64,000 bases of DNA from Cherax quadricarinatus (lineage: Eukaryota; Arthropoda; Malacostraca; Decapoda; Parastacidae), in contig NC_091369.1 in assembly GCF_038502225.1 (NCBI RefSeq), positions 16,700,109 through 16,764,108 on the forward strand. The letters are read 5' to 3'. Position numbers and translations under genes: made by a program. Shown here piece by piece: positions 31,100-41,271 of this stretch. Numbering within the stretch: the first letter of the stretch is position 1; every line of letters begins with the position of its first letter. The notes under the pieces are model-generated. The model was given only the letters and a program-made list of their open reading frames with translations, was not told where the DNA came from and searched no databases.

Positions 31100-31207
31100 G
31101 CTCTTGTAATTATGACACATATTGGGGAAAACTGGGAGAACGACACCTTGGAGTTCTCCCCGATTACCCCTGAGGCCACGAATATTCCATAGTAAATAAG
31201 ACATCAT
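31100..31207 (-). pseudogene. Endonuclease N-terminus of the I-like LINE
   Basis: MSYLLWNIRGLRGNRGELQG carries the WNIRG start motif with the conserved Asn of apurinic-type LINE endonucleases. After about 20 residues the similarity ends and RT-region sequence follows, so almost the whole endonuclease is gone. Confidence 0.55.
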
Positions 31208-31899
31208 TTAGAAAGACAGTTATGCCAACAATAAGAAGCAATCATATCTATGGGTCATTAGGGTCAGTGAAGTTAATGTGTCGGGGAACGGTAAGCGTGT
31301 AAGCAAGGAAGAATCAGAATGTTGTGAAGGAAGAGAGTGTTGCGAGGGTCGTGGAAAAGAAAGGGTAGGAGGTGCGTCGGTGTCCATCGAGGGTTTCGTC
31401 TCTGCAATATAGTTGGAGATAACGTCAAGTGTCTCAGTGGATAAGGAAGATGCAGATACCATGATTTCAGAGACAGGTGATGTAGAGTATGTAAGGATCG
31501 GGGGGTGACTATGGAGGGAACCTAAGAGGTCTGAAAGGAGTGGGGAGTATGAACCTGGAGAGATGCACTGGCAGGGGCAGAAGAGTCCTGTAGTGGAACA
31601 GGAAAGGAAGTTGGAAGGCAACTAGGGCAGTAGACTGGGGGGAACAGGAGAAGAGGGGACTACACAAGGGGGGTAGTGAACCTCCACCTTCATGTGAGAG
31701 TTAGAAAGGGGGTGAGAACTAGGCACCGGGGTAGAAGATAGATTCAACTTCACAGGTGACAGGGGCGAAGAAGGTACAGTCTTGCGAGGTCTCGTAGACT
31801 GAGAAAACAGTGAGCAAGATGAAGTAGAAGTAGGAAGAGGTACGGAGGTAGGAGTTTCAGAGGGTAAAACCATAAAAGAATTAGAAACCTGGGTGACCC

Positions 31900-32352
31900 C
31901 TGGTAGGAGGGAGGACCGTCAAGGTTGGAGGTCTCCGAGCTACTCGAGAATAAAAAACACGAGGAAGATTTTCCTGAAGGAAGAGCTGAGAGACAGCCAT
32001 AGCATAAGTCCCTCACTCTCCTTAAGATAACGGATTTCTCGTTCATTGTGATAGACTTGACAATGGCATGTAAAAGAAGGATGAGATTCATTGCAACTGA
32101 GACAAGAAGGGGAAGACTGCAAGATGTATCACTATGATCTGTGACACTGCACACCTGCCACTACACCTCAGATCTGCAGTATTTAGTGGGGTGTCCGAAG
32201 CACCAGCAATTACAACTCTGTTGGGAAGTTGGGACTATTTTACGGACCTCTAGGCGATGGCCTGCAATATAAACGGTGGACAGGAGTTCACTGCAGTCGA
32301 AGGTGAAGGGGGCGATGTTACTGGGAAAGTGCCTCCACCCGCGAGCGAGCAT
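31900..32352 (-). pseudogene. ORF1/gag zinc-knuckle region of the I-like LINE
   Basis: 32352-32161 reads YIAGHRLEVRKIVPTSQQ then SCNCWCFGHPTKYC. A canonical CX2CX4HX4C knuckle would need Cys where Ser now stands; a neighbouring Cys is shifted by one. A second motif at about 32115 (CLSCNESHPSFTC, CX2CX3HX4C) and the following HNEREIRYLKESEG fit the gag of I-like LINEs, which binds RNA. Stops and frame changes break the ORF. Confidence 0.6.
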
Positions 32353-33061
32353 ATGTATCCACTTTGAGAATGGGAAGGTCTTGAAGGGCTAATTGCTCGA
32401 AAATATCATTGCCGCAAGACAGAAAATCACTCTGTATAATGGTACGCGGTAAAACTACCGTACCATTGTAAGAACTGAGAGTAGCATGTTTATGAACTGT
32501 GGCTGGAATGCTATCTATGGAAGTAAAATGGGAAAGATCATGAACTTGTTTTGAATTTTAGACCGTAATGACGCGTGTACCACTTCGAAGAGCGTGAAAT
32601 GATATATTTTGGCCAATGTGTCATGAAAGAGCTTTTCCAATACTATGATCAGAAAGATTATCAGTTGGAGATGTCGGTTGCAGGGAAAAGAATTTAGTCC
32701 ACTACGTACTTATAAAAATGGTGCACAAAGGAAGTGTCTGTCGCAGAGGTCGTTTTTGGGTAGATATCGAAGAACTGTTGATAGTAAGTGGTCTATAGCA
32801 TTTAGGAGTAGTACTGCGGGCAGTCTGACCTGAGGGAGGTGGGCTATCCAAAAACCATTGCACCGTATTCAGGAGCCTCAGCACCTGAAGCAGGTTAAGA
32901 AGCATCACCAGTAGAAGGCACAGGGGAATGAGAAGAGTCTAGAGAATGGTCAAACAACGAAGCCGGGTCAGAACAGGATATGGGAACAGAAAGGGGCCTG
33001 GGAGGAGGAGGGTTATCACAGAAGGAAGACTCTATGATGTTGGTGCTTCTTTCTTGTTATT

Positions 33062-33448
33062 TTAAAGAAAAGAAGAAGGAAAGAAAAAAAGAGGGACAGC
33101 AGAGGAACTGTCACTAGAAAGCATGGATGGGCCGTAAGTTCTTCCTCTCATCCGAGTTCGCCTCGAGCCCACAAGCAGTGCAGACGCAGAGTGGAACTCG
33201 TGTAATACCCTACCCTCCACACCAATAAACCAGCGCTCCTTGATAGCAACCTCACATTTACCGAGCCACCTCGGCGGACAAAAGAAACGGTGGTCGGAAA
33301 CCCGCCACAAAGCATACCCCTTTCTTCTGTCACCTCCCAGAACCAACAGGCAGCCTCTGGAGATACACCCATCATCTGCAGGACACCCTACCCACTTCTC
33401 GGAAATCCAGGAAGGGAGCGAGGCACCTCCAGACAATTCAGATTCCAT
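33062..33448 (-). pseudogene. Open stretch of 128 codons near the LINE 5' end, function unknown
   Basis: Begins MESELSGGASLPSWISEKWV and ends with FFFPSSF. No family recognised. Its place between the 5' UTR and the gag remnants suggests it belongs to the I-like LINE (5' UTR or start of ORF1), but nothing in it confirms that. Confidence 0.3.
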
Positions 33449-33717
33449 GGCAAACTACACCACCCCTGAGGGACCCTACAGAATGGGATGAATCCCCAGC
33501 ACACTTTCCCCTACCAAAAAACCATAATGTCAGAGGGGAGGACCCCAGAGGCTACAAACGGGATGGGGAAAAAAGGGGGGGATGGGGAGGATGGGATAGG
33601 GAAGGGAGAATTGGGGGGTACTTAGATTCGGTCCGAGGAGACCGAAGGGTTTAATTCCTTAAACTAAGAGCCTCTTTGCCTCGTCATGGAACCTCCTTGA
33701 AGAGGACTTGATTTAGA

Positions 33718-34556
33718 GCAATTATTTTATATATTATAAAACGTACAACTGTATTCACATCCCGAGCTGACAACTTTAAGCAAATTTGACTTGAACTGTT
33801 TTCATATTAATCAAACCACGGAACAGGTTGGGTTTGAACTCATGGCTGGTGATCGTGTTATTACGATTTCGTGAGTCATGTCATATTTTATTCAATAAAA
33901 AATAATTGATGTAAATGTTGCTCGAAAATGTTAATTAAAATGTTTTGATTTAATTTCCACCTAAGCACACTTTTATTTTAAATTTTTATAGTAGACATGT
34001 TCATTATTTTTTATTTTAAGTTTCCCCAAAGGGAGGCAAAGTTAAATTAACTGGTGGTTAAAAATATTATTAATTAAAACCAAGAACTGGAGCTTGGGAC
34101 TTTACGAGAAAGGAATTAATAAGTGTTTCTTTTTAAAGAGACACTGACGAAGTCGGAGGCTGCATCTCGTAGGGCAACACTGAATTAAGTCAAGTGTTGA
34201 TTTCTTTAACATGGATTAAATACCCTCATAATACATTTCTCATTATTAAGCTTTAAGATTCGTCGTGGATATTTACGACGACCAGAGGAAAAGCCATTTA
34301 AAGTGAAAATCTCAAAATTGTGTCACCATTAACAACACCTAATTGAGGACGTGCAGGAAGTCTTGTGAAGACTCTACAAGCATCTATAATTAACTTCGCC
34401 TCAGTAATGAAATTGATTATAATCATAACCATAATTTTTATGGGGTGGATCGGTGAGCTAGCGGAAGACCTTGGTTAGATGACCAAGAGTTCCGTCTGTG
34501 GGTTGTATGACCAAGACCCGCGTCAGGAAACACTTGTTCTGTTTTCTGACAGACTT
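33718..34556. other. Unassigned; SINE-L piece at about 33815-33885
   Basis: 33815-33885 has ccacggaacaggttgggttt and cgtgttattacgatttcgtg, both typical of SINE-L in minus sense, in shortened form. The rest is AT-rich; 34440-34550 holds a repeated gaccaagag/gaccaagac motif. No gene recognised. Confidence 0.4.
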
Positions 34557-34557
34557 T

Positions 34558-34853
34558 ATCTAACCCAACCTAACCTAACCTTACCTAACCTTATCTAACC
34601 TTATCTAACCTAACCTAACTAAACCTAACCTTAGCTAACCTTATCTAACCTAACCTAACCTTATCTAACCTAACCTCATCTAACCTAACCTTTTCTAACC
34701 TAACCTTAACTAACCTAACCTTACCTAACTTTACCTAACCTAACCTAACCTAACCTTACCTAACCTAACCTTACCTAACCTAACCTTACCTAACCTTACC
34801 TAACCTTATCTAACCTAACCTAACCTTATCTAACCTAACCTAACGTAGCCTCC
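34558..34853. repeat. Interstitial telomere-like CCTAA array
   Basis: About 295 bp of CCTAA units (TTAGG on the other strand, the usual arthropod telomere unit), mixed with variants such as ccttacctaa and ccttatctaa. Too degenerate and too internal to be a functional telomere. Confidence 0.85.
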
Positions 34854-35700
34854 CAGGAAAGTGCCAGTCTTTACTTTATTTCCTATTATATGTCAGCTCT
34901 AACTAAGGATAGGGATAAAGTGTGAACCTGGAAGGGAATTTTCTAGGGAGAACATCGTTCATACTGAGGTGAGCCTAGAAACATATTTGTTACTTATAAT
35001 TTTAATGTATCCTATTTGCTGATTATGCATTTTTTGCACTTTAACAATTATATTTGTGTTAGTATATTGTTAGTGTGTGATGTTATCTGCGAAGATTGTT
35101 CAAGAACCCCAGTAAAATTAATTTGTAATAGATCCTTCTTCAATCTCACCCGAGCAGATTTGATGCAATTAATACTTTAGAGGATTTACACTGCTCATGA
35201 AAGCCCATAGGCGATATGTAGAATATATCCTGACCAGGGCAGTGTAAAAGTACAGCCGATTACGGACTGGCTGTATATAAATACGTTTAGGACGAAGTAT
35301 AACTCCCAATTTGCACAATATTAATGATTTTCAATGGAATACTAGCCCTTAGACGAGACATCCAGAGACCTCCAAACACGTATTTCAGAACACTAATACG
35401 GAAGCAGAATGCACGATTTGGGGAACGACTGTGTTTTACACCGGAACTTCAACTACAGAGATGCAAGACTCATCGCTAGATAAGTAGACGCTCAGTGTCG
35501 CAGGATCTTAGAATCATCACAACTGCTTTACAAAATAGCCGAACCCCGTGTCAGGGAACTTCTTCATCGTTATCCTACATAACAAACCTACTTGCCCAAT
35601 CCGGGCATGTCCTTCTCAAATCCAATCTCCTCTCTGCAGTCATCTTAGACATTCCTTACCTGATCGTCCACGTCATTATGCTCCTTATATATATACTCAG
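34854..35700. other. Unassigned
   Basis: No gene or repeat recognised. It lies directly before a Penelope-type end and could include degraded Penelope coding sequence, but I see no motif to support that. Confidence 0.3.
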
Positions 35701-35830
35701 GTAGATCTGTTTGTGATTTGATAAAGATCACTGTGTGGGCGTAACGTAGTCAATATAAAACTGAATTATCCTTAATTTGTGTCTATATTTCAATCATTTT
35801 GGTATTTTATATCATTTATCTGCAACGTAC
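35701..35830 (+). mobile_element. Penelope-type end, degenerate hammerhead
   Basis: tttgataaagatcactgtgt, gggcgtaacgtagtcaatat, then ggtattttatatcattt, in the same order as in the 53.6 kb element (core, stem II, GAAAC block, stem I, tail). GAAA is changed to GTAA and stem II is poorly paired. Only one arm is present. Confidence 0.5.
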
Positions 35831-36139
35831 TTAAACTTAAAAATTATCCCCGCATAACTACTATTATTCACTTGGCTGCCTCGCTATATGGAAATTATAT
35901 GGAGATTAGTGGGAGAATTCAAAGATTTCGGATGGTAAATACTGCTCGTAGAAGAATGCTTATTCAAACAGTACTATGTGAAGGTGTTATAATCTTAACA
36001 GTGACGCTAAACTCGTATTTTCAGTTATTTCCCGTTAGGAAGATTTTGTGCAGATATCACAGTATTGCAGCCGTCTTTCTTGTTAATTGTGTTCCTGACT
36101 TGACGTAGTTCATCAAAATATAGTCATTTCTGAGTCTGT

Positions 36140-36330
36140 CACAACTGATGATGTTAAATACTCAACCCGTGAAGGATGGGACTTGAACTCATGGCAGGGG
36201 AGTCACATTGTTATTGTTGTAAACAAAACCAAGCGCTAAACTCACAAGGGTCAAGGTGAGTTATAAAACTCACAGGCCAGTGCGCTAACCACTAGGCCAG
36301 CTGATCGAGTGAGTCAAGCCCCATGACATC
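36140..36330 (-). mobile_element. SINE-L, interrupted in its head
   Basis: In minus sense: atcagctggcctagtggtta (A box TGGCCTAGTGG), gcgcactggcctgtgagttt, then, after about 45 inserted bases (gtttagcgcttggttttgtt and an AACAAT-rich end), gccatgagttcaagtcccat (B box). The insert looks like the 3' tail of S165 or of the I-like LINE. Confidence 0.55.
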
Positions 36331-36387
36331 GTGACTCTCGAGTGTCATTCATTATAAGAAGTAAAGTAGTAGTAGTCAACAGAGTAA

Positions 36388-37437
36388 AGTCTGAGGCAGC
36401 TAAGCTCTGTTCCGCAAGGCACAGTACTCGCTGCCATCTTGTTCCTCATTCCCATATCAGATATAGACAGGGATATAAGCCACAGCACCGTGTCTTCCTT
36501 TGCAGATGACACCCGAATCTGCATGACAGTATCTTCCATTGCAGACACTGTAAGGCTCCAGGCGGACATCAACCAAATCTTTAAGTGGGCTGCAGAAAAC
36601 AATATGAAGTTCAACGATGAGAAATTTCAATTGCTCCGATATGGTAAATGTGAGGAAATTAAAACTTCATCAGAGTATAAAACAAATTTCAACCACACAA
36701 TAGAGCGAAAAACTAACGTCAAAGACCTGGGAGTGATCATGTCGAAGGATCTCACCTTCAGGAACCATAACATTGTATCAATCGCATCTGCTAGAAAAAT
36801 GACAGGATGGATAATGAGAACCTTCAAAACTAGGGATGCCAAGCCCATGATGACACTCTTCAGGTCACTTGTTCTATCTAGGCTGGAATATTGCTGCACA
36901 CTAACAGCACCTTTCAAGGCAGGTGAAATTGATGACCTAGAAAATGTACAGAGAACTTTCACGGCGCGCATAACGGAGATAAAACACCTCAATTACTGGG
37001 AGCGCTTGAGGTTCCTGAACCTGTATTCCCTGGAACGCAGGCGGGAGAGATACATGATTATATACACCTGGAAAATCCTAGAGGGACTAGTACCGAACTT
37101 GCAAACGAAAATCACTCCTTACGAAAGCAAAAGACTCGGCAGACGATGCAACATCCCCCCAATGAAAAGGATGGGTGCCACTAGCACGTTAAGAGACAAT
37201 ACAATAAGTGTCAGGGGCCCAAGACTGTTCAACTGCCTCCCACCATACATAAGGGGGATTACCAATAGACCCCTGGCAGTCTTCAAGCAGGCACTGGACA
37301 AGCACCTAAAGTCGGTACCTGACCAGCTGGGCTGTGGTTCGTACGTTGGTTTGCTTGCAGCCAGCAGTAACAGCCTGGTTGATCAGGCCCTGATCCACCA
37401 TGAGGCCTGGTCACAGACCTGGCCGCGGGGGCGTTGA
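36388..37437 (+). CDS. Partial LINE reverse transcriptase (family B), open to its stop
   Basis: 350 codons without interruption, opening right after a TAA; no start codon belongs to it, as the element is 5' truncated. Visible: SVPQGTVLAAILFLIPISDI (RT block with PQG), VSSFADDTRICMTV (catalytic FADD intact), WAAENNMKFNDEKFQLLRYG, NVKDLGVIMSKDLTF (DLGV block), then a thumb region with SLVLSRLEYCCTL and NYWERLRFLNLYSLERRRER, which is typical of CR1-like LINEs, ending in VRGPRLFNCLPPYIR and FKQALDKHLKSVPDQ. Fingers and endonuclease are missing. The most intact C-terminal half in the window. Confidence 0.85.
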   Translation, partial: SLRQLSSVPQGTVLAAILFLIPISDIDRDISHSTVSSFADDTRICMTVSSIADTVRLQADINQIFKWAAENNMKFNDEKFQLLRYGKCEEIKTSSEYKTNFNHTIERKTNVKDLGVIMSKDLTFRNHNIVSIASARKMTGWIMRTFKTRDAKPMMTLFRSLVLSRLEYCCTLTAPFKAGEIDDLENVQRTFTARITEIKHLNYWERLRFLNLYSLERRRERYMIIYTWKILEGLVPNLQTKITPYESKRLGRRCNIPPMKRMGATSTLRDNTISVRGPRLFNCLPPYIRGITNRPLAVFKQALDKHLKSVPDQLGCGSYVGLLAASSNSLVDQALIHHEAWSQTWPRGR

Positions 37438-37490
37438 TCCCCGGAACTCTCTCCAGGTAAACCCCAGATAAACTCCAGGCTGATCCTGAT
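36388..37490 (+). mobile_element. LINE family B (CR1-like), 5' truncated
   Basis: Plus-strand LINE fragment starting in the RT palm and ending in a 3' UTR with gaggcctggtcacagacctg, gcgttgatccccggaactct and a short tandem of ccagataaactccag-like units at 37460-37487. A long frame crosses from the palm to near the 3' end. The tail is shared with SINE-V (15.76-15.84 and 62.2-62.3 kb). Other family B ends lie at 14.74 kb (minus) and 48.4 kb (plus). Confidence 0.85.
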
Positions 37491-38290
37491 TCCTGATTGT
37501 CTGCGATATATAGTATTTATTTGCTATTTTTTTTTATTCGGTAAATATTTAGTTTAGATGTTCCACCGAGTTTTTCGACAAATTATTATTTAAAGCGTTA
37601 CACGTTTATTTGTTCGGAGTATACGCGGTACTTATAACGTGTGAAAAATGGCCTGTTTTAAAACGTTACAGATAACATAACCTAATGTAACGTAACTTAA
37701 CTTTACCAAGCTTAACCCAACCCATCTTAACCCAACCTAATCCAACTTAACCTAACCAAACTCACCCGACTCCAACCAAATCGAAACAAAACTGATGTAT
37801 CCCAACTAAATTCAACCTAAATTAAAGAAACTAATCAATTAATCAACATTGGTACACTCACTCACTCTGTAGTTGAAATGCTTCTGCGTCCTGTCCACTA
37901 AAGTTGCGATTTATGACGTAAAACGTCAAGTTACACGTATTACACTCAGGCGACATTACTCTGATGATCGTAATATAGGAACTGTTTAACTCACTCACCC
38001 GACGAGTCAGGTGACCGAATACTAACTGTTGATTGGCTGACTTTCCCTTAAACCGTATATTTTACAACATATATTCAACCTCATATAAAAAAATTGTTTT
38101 GCTACTATTATTACCAAAAAAAAAAATTTTGAGAGGTAATGGATAAATTGCGTGTGTTACAGAATAAAAATATAGGGTTAACCGGTGTTGTCCCTAAATT
38201 GAATATAAAGAGTCGTTTCCTTTGCTGCCTCGTTCACGTAATTTATTTTTTTCATTTCTTGGTGAAGGTGTTGTTATCATTAACTTCCAC
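37491..38290. other. Unassigned; weak CCTAA-like stretch at 37680-37770
   Basis: 37680-37770 is a loose run of aaccta/aactta-type units, perhaps a decayed telomere-like tract. The rest is AT-rich with no gene recognised. Confidence 0.35.
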
Positions 38291-38294
38291 ATGA

Positions 38295-38480
38295 AATGTA
38301 ACGATAGGATGAGTAGAACAGCAGGCCTACTGGCCCATGCTAGGCAGGTCTAAATTTCAACCATCCACACCCACTCAAGTACGTGTCCAACTTACTTTTT
38401 ATAGCTACCCAAGGTTCTCACTATTCTGCAGTTTGTTGCACTCGTCAGTAACGGCATTAAAAATCCATACTTGGAAGGAT
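38295..38480 (-). mobile_element. CR1-like LINE 3' fragment, old
   Basis: gaacagcaggcctactggcc, catgctaggcaggtct, then cacacccactcaagtacgtg and gcagtttgttgcactcgtca match the 3' UTR and last codons of the copy at 39873-40404 in the same order, with many differences. Confidence 0.6.
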
Positions 38481-38564
38481 ACAGAGTACTGACATAATGG
38501 GCACCATGACAACGAGGAGTAGCATCATATGTGCAAAAGCAAAAGCAAATGTTGATTAAGTATT

Positions 38565-38882
38565 CATCGACACCATGCCCAGCCCTTCTAGGGTAGGGTA
38601 AGTGCCTCAGCCCGAGCTTGCAGCTCGCAAGCCTGCCATTCCCATTAGCCCCTTTCTGGCGGGGATGGCAGACCAGAGAGGCCTAGCTTTTTCCTACAAG
38701 CGCAGTGAGGGCGGGGAATGTGGCTAGGCCTAAGGACAGTTGGTCCCAAAGATGAGAGGGTACTTGTACCTCCTCCCATGGGAGACTTAGGTCTCAGACA
38801 CTCCCTAGACAGGCAGCCAAGGCCGGGCCACCACTTGGAAAAGGCCCGGGCCGGGAGAATACAGGCGAATCAACATGAAGAA
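38565..38882 (+). mobile_element. Unclassified retroposon, 318 bp, with target duplication
   Basis: Bounded by GATTAAGTATT at 38554-38564 and 38883-38893 (perfect 11-bp target-site duplication). GC-rich body (ttctagggtagggtaagtgc, ggcggggatggcagaccaga, ccgggccgggagaatacagg) ending aacatgaaga. No ORF and no clear tRNA-like boxes. A SINE-like or truncated LINE end; orientation from the A-rich right end is tentative. Confidence 0.65.
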
Positions 38883-38904
38883 GATTAAGTATTTGTTACA
38901 GGTG

Positions 38905-39071
38905 TCCCCTCAAGGGAGTTTCCTTGATGCTGGTGAGGGGCTCTTGATCTAGGGAATTGGATTTGTGCTCCAGTTCCAGTTGAGCCTAAATGCCTTCCAT
39001 CCACCCCCCACATGCGTTGTATAATTCTATGGGTTTAGCGCTCCCCTTGACTATAATAATCATTATAATAA
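38905..39071 (+). mobile_element. Short retroposon S165, copy 3
   Basis: Bounded by TTGTTACAGGTG at 38893-38904 and 39072-39083 (perfect 12-bp target-site duplication). Head tcccctcaagggagtttcct, middle gaggggctcttgatctaggg, tail gggtttagcgctccccttga followed by a TAAT-rich end. The left duplication adjoins that of the preceding retroposon. Confidence 0.9.
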
Positions 39072-39083
39072 TTGTTACAGGTG

Positions 39084-39756
<673 letters not shown>

Positions 39757-39872
39757 GTAAGTCTTGCTTTCTCCTTTTGTTCATTAATCACTTGTCCGTT
39801 TCCTCCGTTGCTGAACGTTATCAGATCTTTTCAGAAATGAAATATTCTACGACAGTTCCAGTAGCTCCATAA

Positions 39873-40404
39873 TAAGAACATAAGAACATAAGAACGAAGG
39901 AACACTGCAGAAGGCCTACTGGCCCATGCGAGGCAGGTCCAAGTCTCCTACCGGCTTAAGCCAATGCACCCAACCTAGTCAGGTCAGGTCACATTGACTT
40001 AAGGGAGGAACACGGCAACCGACCTGGTAGCACAAGCTATCAGGTCTAACTCACACCCACCCACATCCACTCATGTATTTATCCAACCTATTTTTAAAGC
40101 TACACAACGTTCTGGCCTCTATAACTTTACTTGGGAGTTTGTTCCACTCATCCACAACTCTATTACCAAACCAGTACTCTCCTATATCCTTCCTGAATCT
40201 GAATTTTTCTAACTTAAAACCATTGCTGCGAGTCCTGTCTAGGCTAGATATTTTCAGCACACTATTTACATCCCCTTTATTTACTCCTGTCTTCCATTTA
40301 TACACCTCAATCATATCCCCCCTAATTCTACGTCTTTCTAGAGAGTGCAGATTCAGGGCCCTCAGTCTATCCTCATAGGGAAGGTTTCTGATACATGGGA
40401 TCAA
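39873..40404 (-). mobile_element. CR1-like LINE, 3' end
   Basis: Minus-strand C-terminal tail plus 3' UTR. The minus strand ends in three units of GTTCTTAT, an 8-bp tandem of the kind CR1 elements carry at their 3' ends. The coding part (40404-40051) is described separately. The element is heavily 5' truncated. Older relatives lie at 38.3 and 43.2 kb. Confidence 0.8.
40051..40404 (-). pseudogene. CR1-like LINE, last 117 codons of the RT ORF
   Basis: Reads YEDRLRALNLHSLERRRIRG, DMIEVYKWKTGVNKGDVNSV, FRKDIGEYWFGNRVVDEWNK and FKNRLDKYMSGCGW: the C-terminal region after the RT of CR1-like LINEs, kept in one frame to a stop. The RT itself is missing. The WNKLPSKV block is the most conserved part of this tail. 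Confidence 0.8.
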
Positions 40405-41271
40405 CTTGAACGAGAAAACTTCTTACACACAACTTACAGACATTCACAATAATAAAAAAACTCATGGGAGGAACTATATTCTCATTCACATTAACAGGCG
40501 AAATAATGGGGCCCCCAGACCATCTACTCTCTTTGTAACAATCAGTATTCTACGATAGTTAGTTTGATATACAACACACAGGACTCTTTGGAGTGACATG
40601 TCGGAAAATCCCGAGCCTCTAGGGTATATTCATCTACACCACAACATGCCTGACAGTGACAGGAATAAAGTTGTGCAATACTGTTACCTGTTCCACTCAT
40701 CACTTTGAAAACTTGCATAGTGAAGGCAACATACCACAGTGAGTGACAACGTGATGGTTGGTGGTAACGTTGTGCTCCCTCAACTTCAGGTTTTATATAT
40801 CCTGGCGTGGTCGCCAGTGTGATATGTAACGAATGGATCCTCTTTAATATTTCGGAGAGTCCATCACAATTCTTAGGAAAAGTATAGATGGAAACAACAC
40901 ATAAATAACGTAAATACATATAAGCAATATGGAGAAATTAAAGATAACACTAAATTCATACAATTAACTTCACAATAAACTCACAGACATGAAGTTATAA
41001 CTGAATTAAAATATTGAAAATATATAAACATAAATTGGGAAAGTGAATCAAGGTTATGATAGGCATGTATACAATATGTATGACACAGTTCCTGACGTTA
41101 TAGGCAGGCTATGATCTACTATGATCAAAGGTTACGTCAATAACTATTACGTAGATGTAACAAGAGGATGGTCACCACCAGACACACCACAGACACCAGT
41201 GGTATGAAAGGCAAAAGCACTTAAACAGAGGTGCACGGCAGTCGAACACGGTGCAGGAGTGAATTATGAGG
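40405..41271. other. Unassigned
   Basis: No gene or repeat family recognised; AT-rich. Confidence 0.35.

Larger units (their letters stand above)
29121..33717 (-). mobile_element. I-like LINE with RNase H, nearly full length but degenerate
   Basis: A 4.6 kb minus-strand non-LTR retrotransposon with both UTRs. In its own sense: 5' UTR (33717-33500), a degraded ORF1/gag region (about 33000-31900, with zinc-knuckle-like motifs), a Ser/Pro-rich segment (31870-31220), a short start of the endonuclease (31207, LLWNIRGLRGNRGELQG), a large endonuclease deletion, RT (30998-30084, with FVDD), RNase H (30029-29385) and a 3' UTR ending ggtttagcactttctctgat then ataacaatattaata at 29121. RNase H after RT and a TAA-like tail fit the I group. 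No clear target-site duplication. It is the likely parent type of S165. Confidence 0.8.

Noticed and set aside
34558..34853. Chromosome end
   Set aside because: The repeat is short, degenerate and followed on both sides by ordinary sequence.
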